DNA of 9,523 bases from Xanthobacteraceae bacterium (lineage in GTDB: Bacteria > Pseudomonadota > Alphaproteobacteria > Rhizobiales > Xanthobacteraceae), in assembly GCA_030043175.1 (NCBI GenBank), contig JASHYD010000736.1:1-9523 (forward strand), in the 5' to 3' direction. The position numbers were made by a program, and so were the translations under genes. This document shows, piece after piece, positions 1 through 8,327 of this stretch. The notes beneath the pieces were generated by a model, which ran no database searches, was not told the DNA's origin, and worked only from the letters and a program-made list of their open reading frames with translations. How positions within the stretch are numbered: position 1 is the stretch's first letter; each line of letters begins with the position of its first letter.

Positions 1-134
1 AGTTCGACTTTGTCGACGTAACCGGCGAGCATCTGACCGGCGATAAGCGCATGTTCTCCGAGGGCGTCGTCATCGCCGGCCGGTGGTGGCACCCGCGGGA
101 CCGAGCGGGGTTTGCTCCTACGAATACGCTCTGA
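1..134 (+). CDS. 3' end of an unidentified gene (partial)
   Basis: Frame 3 is open from the window edge (first whole codon at position 3) to a TGA at 132-134, giving 43 C-terminal residues that include GEHLTGDKRMFSEG and an AGRWWHPRD segment. The other two + frames stop almost at once. Most codons in this stretch end in G or C, as in the confirmed genes, which supports real coding. I do not recognise the protein, and no catalytic motif or membrane segment is visible in the fragment. It is convergent with katG, and the hairpin at 209-234 lies between the two stops. A chance open frame in GC-rich DNA remains possible because the piece is short. Confidence 0.5.
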   Translation, partial: FDFVDVTGEHLTGDKRMFSEGVVIAGRWWHPRDRAGFAPTNTL

Positions 135-208
135 GCTTGCCGCCCGCCGGCTAGCGCAATTGAACCCTTCCCCGGGGGCAGGCGGATTACCAGAACCTGG
201 CGTCAGGG

Positions 209-234
209 GGCGTTTCAAGTCGTTTTGAAACGCC
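209..234 (-). terminator. Hairpin between convergent genes, probable katG terminator
   Basis: A perfect 10-bp stem (GGCGTTTCAA at 209-218, TTGAAACGCC at 225-234) closes a 6-nt loop. It can be lengthened by pairing G206-G208 with C236-C238 around a bulged G235. It lies 67 bp beyond the katG stop and about 75 bp beyond the stop of the partial gene at 1-134, so it could serve both. No clear T-tract follows on either strand, so it may act as a transcript-end stabiliser or a Rho-assisted site rather than a strict intrinsic terminator. Confidence 0.55.
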
Positions 235-300
235 GCCCCGATTTCCGCAGGCGGCACACGTCTGGCTGGTCGCGGCCGCCCTCCAATCTTTCGGCAGACC

Positions 301-2593
<2,293 letters not shown>

Positions 2594-3589
2594 ATGAACG
2601 AAATGACACTTCGGCAGCTTCGCTATTTCGATGCGCTGGCAGCCCATAGCCACTTTGGACGCGCGGCAGCAGCCTGTGGGATCTCGCAGCCGGCTTTGTC
2701 GATGCAGATCAAAGAATTGGAAGAGGCTCTGGATGCCGTGCTGATCGAGAGAGGCGCACGCCAAGTCCGGCTTACGAAGGTCGGAGAAGAGGCTGCGCTG
2801 CGCGTTCGCAACGTCCTGCGCTCGATAGATGAACTGGGAGACTTCGCGCGAGCGTCGCGGGGCTGGCTTGCGGGCCGGCTGCGCATTGGCATGATCCCAA
2901 CGATTGCACCGTATCTGCTGCCGACGGTCATCGGCAACCTCACCCGGATGCATCCCGAACTTGACATTCACGTGCGTGAGGCGCTGACGTCGAAGCTCAT
3001 TCAAGAGCTCGTGGAAGGCCGGCTCGACACGGCAATTGTTGCGCTGCCGGTGTCCGAACGTTCACTTACCGAGGTCGCCCTGTTTGCGGAAAATTTCCTG
3101 CTGGTCCGGCCGAGTGAGGATGAGGGAACGCCGGTGCCCAGTGGCGAAACGCTGCGCGAAACGAGGCTGCTCCTGCTCGAAGAGGGGCACTGCTTTCGCG
3201 ATCAGGCCTTGTCGTTCTGCAATATGCAATCGTCGCTGCCACGGGAGGCACTGGATGCGAGTTCCCTGTCTACCCTTGTCCAGATGGTCAGTGCCGGCAT
3301 CGGTGTAACCTTGATCCCGGAAATGGCCGTGGCGGTGGAGACACGCTCGGCGTCGGTGTCTGTCGTTCGCTTTGATGATCCTCAGCCCTCGCGAACCGTT
3401 GGCATGATCTGGCGCAAGAGCAGTCCTCTGGCCGGACAGCTCCTGCAGCTTTCCGAAGTGGTTTGCCGCTCAGCCGAGGCATTGCGCGAAGCGGAGGATC
3501 CAGGATCGCCGTCACGCCGTACCAAACGGCGTTCCGGCGCAGGATATTCTATCAAGGGTTTCGCGCCGCCACACAAGCGCTCGGCTTAA
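2594..3589 (+). CDS. oxyR: Hydrogen peroxide-sensing LysR-family activator OxyR
   Basis: LysR-type transcription factor of 331 residues. The N-terminal winged helix-turn-helix covers roughly residues 5-62 (MTLRQLRYFDAL, then SQPALSMQIKELE), followed by a linker helix and a two-lobed regulatory domain from about 92 to 295. C200 and C209 in EGHCFRDQALSFCN match the E. coli OxyR pair C199/C208, including the 9-residue spacing. That pair forms a disulfide when peroxide rises, so this is OxyR rather than a generic LysR protein. It is divergent from katG, its expected target. Neither the ATG at 2594 nor the one at 2603 has a Shine-Dalgarno sequence. The promoter at 2560-2587 would start transcription at about 2594, so the mRNA may be leaderless. 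The last 30 residues or so (about 302-331) are basic and extend beyond the usual length of about 305. Confidence 0.95.
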   Translation: MNEMTLRQLRYFDALAAHSHFGRAAAACGISQPALSMQIKELEEALDAVLIERGARQVRLTKVGEEAALRVRNVLRSIDELGDFARASRGWLAGRLRIGMIPTIAPYLLPTVIGNLTRMHPELDIHVREALTSKLIQELVEGRLDTAIVALPVSERSLTEVALFAENFLLVRPSEDEGTPVPSGETLRETRLLLLEEGHCFRDQALSFCNMQSSLPREALDASSLSTLVQMVSAGIGVTLIPEMAVAVETRSASVSVVRFDDPQPSRTVGMIWRKSSPLAGQLLQLSEVVCRSAEALREAEDPGSPSRRTKRRSGAGYSIKGFAPPHKRSA

Positions 3590-3616
3590 TATCGCTGCGG
3601 CAATTCATCGGCTGAC

Positions 3617-3646
3617 AGGCCGCTATCGGGCGTCCACCAGCGGCTT
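3617..3646 (+). terminator. Weak stem-loop after oxyR
   Basis: GCCGCT (3619-3624) pairs with AGCGGC (3639-3644) around a 14-nt loop, and the flanking AG/TT can add a pair and a wobble. A short TTTA follows. It lies about 30 bp after the oxyR stop. The stem is short, the loop large and the T-tract poor, so termination here is only a possibility. The rest of 3590-3790 holds no recognisable gene or clear promoter. Confidence 0.3.
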
Positions 3647-3800
3647 TAGGCTGACTGCGCGTAAACCAGCTATCCAGGGTGTTGCATCCAGGCTACCATC
3701 GGGTCCGGCAGAATCGCCGCCCGAGCAGGTGGCAATCTCTGCAACAAGGGCCGCCGCAGGGTGGGTGCCCCCGACTCAGCAATTGACATGGGAGAGCGGC

Positions 3801-5951
3801 ATGAACCGCACCAAGGAATTCTATCAGAGCCCCGCCGCGGCCGTGGGAATGGCGGCGTTTTTGGCTGTTGCCCAAGGGGCCGCTCAGCCGGCTGCCGTTG
3901 CCATCGACAACGACGACATCGGCGGCGTGGTGATGAGTCCGAATGGGCCAGAGGCCGGCGTGTGGGTGATTGCCGAGACGCGCGACCTGCCGACACGGTT
4001 CACCAAGAGCGTCGTCACCGACGGTCAAGGCCGCTACGTCATTCCGGACTTGCCGAAAGGCCGGTACAAAGTGTGGGTGCGCGGCTACGGGCTTGTCGAT
4101 TCTGCCCATGTCGATGCCCAGCCCGGGCAGCATTTCGACCTCACCGCCGTGTTGGCGCCGAACGAAGCCGCGGCGGCGCAGTACTATCCGGCAATATACT
4201 GGTATTCGATGCTGAAGATGCCACCGGCCGATCAGTTCGGCGGCAAGAGCGATATCCCGTCCAATGTCCGGCAAGTCCAGTGGATTGCTGGAATGAAGAA
4301 CAACGGCTGCATCGGCTGTCACCAGATCGGCCAGCTCGCCACGCGCACCATCCCGGCGGCATTCGGGACATTCAAATCCGGCGAAGAGGCCTGGATGCGC
4401 CGCACTCAGTCTGGTCAGGCCGGTGAGATGATGACCAATATCCTGGCAGGCGATTTCGGCGGCGCGCCCTACAAGTATTTCGGCGAATGGACGGACCGCA
4501 TTGCTAAGGGAGAACTACCCCATGCCAAGCCGCCGCGGCCGTCCGGTGTCGAGCGCAACGTCGTGGTCACGACGTGGGACTGGTCGGACGAGAAGCGCTA
4601 TCTCCACGACCTCGTCGCATCGGACAAGCGCGATGCGACTGTAAATGCCAATGGCCCGATTTTCGGCTCGCCCGAATATGCGACCGATTTCCTTCCGATC
4701 CTAGATCCGGTGAAGGACACGGTCACCGCCTATGATGCGCCGGTGCGCGACCCGAGTATGCCGGAGTCGCTCGGGCCCGGACATGCGGCCGCTGCAAAGC
4801 CCATCATGCCGTCAGCCTATTGGGGCACCGAGCAGCTGTGGGATACCAGGGTCAACAACCACAACTCCGTTTTCGATTCGAAGGGCCGGCTGTGGCTCGC
4901 CGCGACGATCCGCGGCCAGAACAATCCCGACTTTTGCAAGAAGGGCTCCAACCATCCCTCGGCAAAGCTGATGCCGCTTGAGCACAGCTCACGCCAGGCC
5001 GCCATGCTCGATCCCAAGACGATGAAATATAGGTACATCGACACGTGTTTCGGGACCCAGCATCTGAATTTCGCCTACGATGCGAACAACACGCTGTGGT
5101 TCTCAGGCGGCGCCGGTGATAACCCGGTCGGCTGGCTCAATACCAAGATGTTCGAGGAGACCGGCGACGCCGCGAAGTCGCAAGGCTGGACCCAGCTCGT
5201 TGTTGATACCAACGGCAACGGCAAACGCGACGATTTCACCGAACCCGGCAAGCCGCTTGATGCCAACAAGGACATGCGCATCGGCCAGACGATCTATGCC
5301 GTGATGGTCAATCCGGCCGACGGATCGGTGTGGGGAACGCTGTGGGGTACGCCCGGCGGTATCGTGCGCATCAATCCCGGCGCCAATCCGCCGGAGACGA
5401 CATTGACCGAGGTCTACCGTGTGCCGATGCCGGGCTACGGCGTGCGGGGCGGCGACATCGACAGCAAGGGCGTGGTCTGGGTGTCGCTCGGCAGCGGCCA
5501 TTTGGCCTCATTCGACCGTAGCAAGTGCAAGGTCCTCAACGGCCCGACCGCGACCGGCAATCATTGCCGCGAAGGCTGGTCCTTCTACCAATATCCGGGC
5601 CCGGGCTTCGAGGGCATCGGCGATAACAGCGCCGAGTCAAGCTACTATTCGTGGGTCGATCTGCACAACACCTTCGGTCTCGGCGCCGACACGCCGTTCT
5701 CGACCGCGAACCTCAATGACGGCATCGTTGCCCTCAAGGATGGCGGGATGGTCACCATCAAAGTGCCGTATCCTACGGGCTTCTACGCCAAGGGCATGGA
5801 CGGACGCATCGACGATCCTAGTGCCGGCTGGAAGGGCCGGGGCATCTGGATATCGAGCGGCGACCGCACACCATGGCTGCAGGAAGGCGGCAAAGGCATG
5901 AAGCCCATGGCGGTGCACATGCAGCTGAGACCCGATCCTCTCGCACATTAA
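3801..5951 (+). CDS. Exported monohaem c-type protein with carboxypeptidase-regulatory-like domain and beta-propeller
   Basis: A 716-residue protein starting at the ATG that follows GGAGAG (3791-3796). A GTG 72 bp upstream is in frame but has no such site and would bury the signal peptide. Residues 1-33 look like a Sec signal (hydrophobic AAAVGMAAFLAVAQGAAQ). Residues 39-118 form a carboxypeptidase-regulatory-like beta-sandwich (GRYVIPDLPKGRYKVWVRGYG). CIGCH at 170-174 is a single c-type haem site with H174 as the axial ligand. From about 350 to 700 run Vgb/NHL-like propeller strands (FDSKGRLWLAA, YDANNTLWFSGG, IDSKGVVWVSLG). An EF-hand-like acidic loop DTNGNGKRDD lies at 469-478. Haem attachment implies a periplasmic location. 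Similar proteins are known to me only as carboxypeptidase-regulatory-like domain proteins of alphaproteobacteria. The substrate and redox partner are unknown. It appears to be transcribed alone, ending at the terminator 30 bp downstream. Confidence 0.88.
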   Translation: MNRTKEFYQSPAAAVGMAAFLAVAQGAAQPAAVAIDNDDIGGVVMSPNGPEAGVWVIAETRDLPTRFTKSVVTDGQGRYVIPDLPKGRYKVWVRGYGLVDSAHVDAQPGQHFDLTAVLAPNEAAAAQYYPAIYWYSMLKMPPADQFGGKSDIPSNVRQVQWIAGMKNNGCIGCHQIGQLATRTIPAAFGTFKSGEEAWMRRTQSGQAGEMMTNILAGDFGGAPYKYFGEWTDRIAKGELPHAKPPRPSGVERNVVVTTWDWSDEKRYLHDLVASDKRDATVNANGPIFGSPEYATDFLPILDPVKDTVTAYDAPVRDPSMPESLGPGHAAAAKPIMPSAYWGTEQLWDTRVNNHNSVFDSKGRLWLAATIRGQNNPDFCKKGSNHPSAKLMPLEHSSRQAAMLDPKTMKYRYIDTCFGTQHLNFAYDANNTLWFSGGAGDNPVGWLNTKMFEETGDAAKSQGWTQLVVDTNGNGKRDDFTEPGKPLDANKDMRIGQTIYAVMVNPADGSVWGTLWGTPGGIVRINPGANPPETTLTEVYRVPMPGYGVRGGDIDSKGVVWVSLGSGHLASFDRSKCKVLNGPTATGNHCREGWSFYQYPGPGFEGIGDNSAESSYYSWVDLHNTFGLGADTPFSTANLNDGIVALKDGGMVTIKVPYPTGFYAKGMDGRIDDPSAGWKGRGIWISSGDRTPWLQEGGKGMKPMAVHMQLRPDPLAH

Positions 5952-5979
5952 ATCAGCACACGAAGATCTTCGCCATTGA

Positions 5980-6014
5980 GCCCGTGCGGCAGCTCCGTGC
6001 GGGCCTTTTTCTTT
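5980..6014 (+). terminator. Strong intrinsic terminator of the haem beta-propeller gene
   Basis: GCCCGTGCGG (5980-5989) pairs with CCGTGCGGGC (5995-6004) along 10 bp, with two G-T wobbles, around the 5-nt loop CAGCT. CTTTTTCTTT (6005-6014) follows directly. A GC-rich stem with an immediate T-tract is the classic Rho-independent form, and it begins 29 bp after the stop at 5951. Confidence 0.92.
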
Positions 6015-6608
6015 GCATCGGCCATCCGCAGCTTCGACAGCCGGGTTCGCGAGTGTTGGATGATTCTTAACGAATACTGCGACTTTTTCATTGCATTTCG
6101 CCTAAATCTTTGCGTCGCGGCGTCGCTACCAAGCTAGCTTTACTGCCCAATGCGCAGATGCAAACGACCGCCAGGTCGAATGCGAAAGTCGTAGAGTAGG
6201 ACGTCGCCGGTGTCGGGTGCGGCATCGCCACACGGGAAAATTCGAAAGGCCGCCTCAAGTAAGCCGTTCTGCTGCGCCACCCTCGTCACTCTTTCAATAC
6301 CCAAACCTCGCGTGCATAACAGAGTTTGCTCGGTTTCTTCAGAAACCAGTCCCGCGCTGACCATCTTTCTCGGCCGACACTTGCTATCACCTGGACAGCC
6401 CATCTTCCGGGCTCGCTCCTTGATATGTGTGCTATGCAGAGCTTGCTGCGCGGTGTGCGGAAACATCCGACTCAACAACTTTCAGAATCGGCTCCAATTT
6501 AAGCTCTGAAGGGTGCTTAGCGGCAGTTACCACGAAGGCTGCCGAGCCACAGCACCAAGGTGCAAAATCAGTTATTTGGTGCGATCCGTCTTGGCCGAAA
6601 AGTCCCGA
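6015..6608. other. Intergenic stretch without a confident gene
   Basis: About 590 bp between the terminator and the toxin gene. Base composition is less GC-rich than in the flanking genes, with A/T runs near 6060-6110 and 6460-6600. A - strand frame from 6478 (TTG) or 6466 (ATG) down to 6140 gives about 108-112 residues. Its last 35 or so residues (GDVLLYDFRIRPGGRLHLR near the end) read more like protein than the front half does. It has no good ribosome binding site, no family I recognise and competing open frames on the other strand, so I do not call it a gene. It might be the eroded remnant of one. No tRNA, insertion-sequence end or repeat array was seen. Confidence 0.4.
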
Positions 6609-7046
6609 CTAATTGCCTTCGCCAGTCGTCTTCCAGGGGTTGCGAACCGGCGCGCGGGCCTTTTCGTAGTCGCTGGTGTCGCGCGAGACGATTGTGAGCC
6701 CATGTTCGAGCGCGGTCGCCGCGATGATGAGATCGGGCTGGGAGAAGGTGTAGCCCACTTTGCGGCCGTCCTCGACCAGGAGACGCCACTTGAACATGAC
6801 GTCTTCGGTCACCGGGAGGACGCGCTGCGCGAACATCGGCCGCACCTTATGGGTCAGCCAGCCGTGCAGTTCGGCGCGCCGGCTGACATCGGCGGTCAGC
6901 TCAATCCCGAAGCGGATTTCGGCGAGAGTGACCGTGCTGATGTAGAGATTGTCGAGCGGCTGGGCGGCGACGAATGTCACCACCCTGGGCTCGGGCCGCG
7001 GTCGGCGCAGCTCCGAAAGCACGTTCGTGTCGAGCAACCATGCCAT
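6609..7046 (-). CDS. vapC: PIN-domain toxin ribonuclease, VapC/FitB-like
   Basis: A 145-residue toxin of a type II toxin-antitoxin pair. PIN-domain toxins cleave RNA with a cluster of acidic residues that bind Mg2+ or Mn2+. From the ATG at 7046 the expected acids are D6 (WLLDTNVLSEL), E43 (TLAEIRFGI), D105 (SQPDLIIAATALEHG) and D123 (IVSRDTSDYE), all present, so the enzyme looks intact. The RP.PEP segment near residue 18 and the NPW close to the end resemble FitB-type VapC proteins. The ATG shares one base with the antitoxin stop (TGATG). A GTG one codon earlier, giving a 4-base overlap, is an alternative start. Either way the toxin is translationally coupled behind its antitoxin and held inactive by it. 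The RNA target cannot be told from the sequence. Confidence 0.93.
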   Translation of the reverse strand: MAWLLDTNVLSELRRPRPEPRVVTFVAAQPLDNLYISTVTLAEIRFGIELTADVSRRAELHGWLTHKVRPMFAQRVLPVTEDVMFKWRLLVEDGRKVGYTFSQPDLIIAATALEHGLTIVSRDTSDYEKARAPVRNPWKTTGEGN

Positions 7047-7369
7047 CACAGATGAACGTCGCGTGCCGGCAACCGGGAGCGCATTGGCTCGATCTCAATG
7101 TCGCGATCGGGGGAGGCCTGCATAACCGCGACCAGCGCTTCGCCGGTCAGATCGCCCTTCAGCCGGCGAAAATCGTCGGCAGCAATCACAACCACTTCGT
7201 CGCGCCCATGCACCGTGACGTGCTGCGGGCCATCGCTGCGCACACGGCGCACGAGCTCGCTGAAACGCGCCTTGGCGTCCTGCAGGAGCCATCGGCCGGG
7301 TCGCCGGTCCCTCTTCCGGCGTCGCGATGTCGGAGCCTTGGACTTTTTCGATTTCGCTATTCTAGTCAT
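7046..7369 (-). CDS. Phd/YefM-family antitoxin
   Basis: A 107-residue antitoxin that binds and neutralises the PIN toxin encoded immediately downstream, and by family precedent represses their shared promoter. The core runs from about residue 26 (RWLLQDAKARFSELV) through GPQHVTVHGRDEVVVIAADDF to FRRLKGD at about 72, the normal Phd/YefM DNA-binding and dimerisation fold. The tail (about 73-107, with EIEPMRSRLPARDVHL) is the likely toxin-binding segment. I start at the ATG at 7369. The frame can be extended to a TTG at 7405, but that codon lies within the -35 element. The first 25 residues are very rich in Lys and Arg and probably disordered, an unusual lead-in for this family. Only 7 nt separate the -10 element from the ATG, so the transcript may be leaderless. 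Confidence 0.9.
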   Translation of the reverse strand: MTRIAKSKKSKAPTSRRRKRDRRPGRWLLQDAKARFSELVRRVRSDGPQHVTVHGRDEVVVIAADDFRRLKGDLTGEALVAVMQASPDRDIEIEPMRSRLPARDVHL

Positions 7370-7376
7370 ACTGACC

Positions 7377-7405
7377 AGAATAATCGCTTGCACCGCAATT
7401 TTCAA
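7377..7405 (-). promoter_or_regulatory. Promoter of the toxin-antitoxin operon
   Basis: Read on the - strand, TTGAAA (7405 to 7400) and TATTCT (7382 to 7377) are separated by exactly 17 bp, a good sigma-70-type match. The -10 ends 7 nt before the antitoxin ATG. One TCGCTTGC half-site (7384-7391) falls inside the spacer, where a bound repressor would block polymerase. Confidence 0.6.
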
Positions 7406-7441
7406 CCGAAGCTAGTAAGCGAGTCTACAACTCTCGCTTGC
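7384..7441. repeat. Repeated TCGCTTGC half-sites, candidate antitoxin operator
   Basis: TCGCTTGC occurs as direct copies at 7384-7391 and 7434-7441. An inverted copy lies between them: AAGCGAG (7417-7423) pairs with CTCGCTT (7433-7439) as a perfect 7-bp inverted repeat with a 9-nt spacer. One site lies in the promoter spacer and the inverted pair just upstream of the -35. This arrangement suits cooperative autorepression by the toxin-antitoxin complex. The assignment is inferred from position; no binding site for this antitoxin is known to me. Confidence 0.5.
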
Positions 7442-7741
7442 CACAACTCCGGCCCGCCTCATTGGGGCGGTCGAACCGCGCCCGCAGCGCAATTTTGCGC
7501 CCCGAGGTGGGGGCGCAACGGTACGCCTTGAGATCGGCGGAGAGCCGCCAAATCAACTTGCGTTTAAGGATCACGCGCTTCCCTACGGCGACCGACCGAA
7601 TATGTTGCGTGTGAGCGGAAGGCCAAAGGCATGAAAAAGCTGGGGGCCCGGTAGGCTGCACAAACGCGATCAACCTCAAAATCATCTTTTTTGTTCGATC
7701 ACTCAGGCCGATGATGCCGCCGAGAAACCAAGGAGAGCCCA
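7442..7741. other. Gene-free leader region upstream of the SRPBCC gene
   Basis: About 300 bp with no supported gene. It contains a cluster of stem-loops at 7464-7518 (listed separately) and a T-rich stretch (ATCATCTTTTTTG) near 7681-7691. The ribosome binding site AAGGAG of the next gene is at 7730-7735. I could not place a convincing -35/-10 pair. The - strand frame covering this stretch is low in recognisable protein features and begins inside the neighbouring start region, so I treat it as noncoding. Confidence 0.5.
7464..7518 (+). repeat. Cluster of stem-loops with two mutually exclusive pairings
   Basis: A first hairpin pairs GCGGT (7467-7471) with ACCGC (7475-7479), extended by GGG 7464-7466 with CCC 7481-7483 around a bulged G. 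Next, TTGCGC (7495-7500) can pair with GCGCAA just before it (7487-7492, 2-nt loop). Alternatively, TTGCGCCCC (7495-7503) can pair with GGGGCGCAA after it (7510-7518, 9 bp, 6-nt loop). The second pairing is much stronger, and the two cannot coexist. No T-tract follows. Function unknown. Confidence 0.5.
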
Positions 7742-8206
7742 ATGGGTATCAGAAGTGCTGTTGTCGCGGGTACCGCGCTGCTGCTGTCGGGGCTTGCTGC
7801 CCAAGCGCTCGAATCCACCGCCAAGGCCGCGTCAAAACTCTCGGCCGATGCTCTGTGGGCGAAAATCGGCGATTTTTGCGGGATAGGTAAGTGGCACCCC
7901 GCGATCGAGAAATGCGAGCTCTCTGCGGACGGGCGGACGCGCACCTTATCTTTGAAAGGGGGCGGCACGATTGTTGAGGCGCTGGTGAAGTTGGACCCGA
8001 CGGCCCGCTCCTATACGTATTCGATCGTCAGCGGGCCCCTGCCGGTTGCCAACTACAGCTCGACCATCAGCGTCGCCGCCGATGGTGCCGGCTCGACGGT
8101 GACGTGGGTCGGCAAGTACGACGCCAAAGGTGCGAGCGACGCGGAGTCGATGAAAGTCATCGATGGCGTCTACGATTCGGGCCTCAACGGGCTGACGGCG
8201 AATTGA
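7742..8206 (+). CDS. Exported SRPBCC-family protein
   Basis: A 154-residue protein with a strong ribosome binding site (AAGGAG, 6 nt before the ATG). Residues 1-22 are a clear Sec signal peptide (VVAGTALLLSGLAAQA, cleavage likely after AQA). The rest resembles the SRPBCC (START/Bet v1-like, polyketide cyclase-like) fold: a first helix with LWAKIGDFCGIGKWHPA, then beta strands (TRTLSLKGGGTIVEAL, YTYSIVSGPLPVANY, STVTWVGKYD) and a C-terminal helix with VIDGVYDSGLNGL. SRPBCC proteins hold hydrophobic ligands in a deep pocket; the ligand here cannot be predicted. Two cysteines (in DFCGIG and EKCELS) could form a disulfide after export. It stands alone between a long leader and a convergent gene. 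Family placement is from remembered similarity. Confidence 0.85.
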   Translation: MGIRSAVVAGTALLLSGLAAQALESTAKAASKLSADALWAKIGDFCGIGKWHPAIEKCELSADGRTRTLSLKGGGTIVEALVKLDPTARSYTYSIVSGPLPVANYSSTISVAADGAGSTVTWVGKYDAKGASDAESMKVIDGVYDSGLNGLTAN

Positions 8207-8268
8207 GAGCGCCGCCGGGCCTGGCTTTGCCGCCGGCTCGATGGTAACCGCCGCATAGTGAACGAACA

Positions 8269-8299
8269 AGGGTGCGACAAGCTCGCCTGATCGCACCCT
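8269..8299. terminator. Hairpin between convergent genes
   Basis: AGGGTGCGA (8269-8277) and TCGCACCCT (8291-8299) form a perfect 9-bp stem around a 13-nt loop. It sits between the SRPBCC stop (8206) and the restored stop of the convergent lyase-like gene (8328), so it can serve both strands. On the - strand the stem is followed by a modestly T-rich TTGTTCGTTC; on the + strand no T-tract follows. Confidence 0.6.
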
Positions 8300-8327
8300 C
8301 CGAAATCCCACCCGTTGTTCGCAAGAC

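Noticed and set aside
3729..3800. GTG start 24 codons upstream of the haem beta-propeller gene
   Set aside because: It would place 24 non-hydrophobic residues before the signal peptide. The ATG at 3801 has a GGAGAG site just upstream.
6513..7055. 180-codon + strand frame opposite the toxin gene
   Set aside because: The PIN catalytic residues and coupled start on the - strand define the real gene. The + frame has no recognisable feature.
7425..7742. 105-codon - strand frame between the toxin-antitoxin pair and the SRPBCC gene
   Set aside because: It starts at the neighbour's start site with no ribosome binding site, shows no domain and crosses the hairpin cluster and operator-like repeats.
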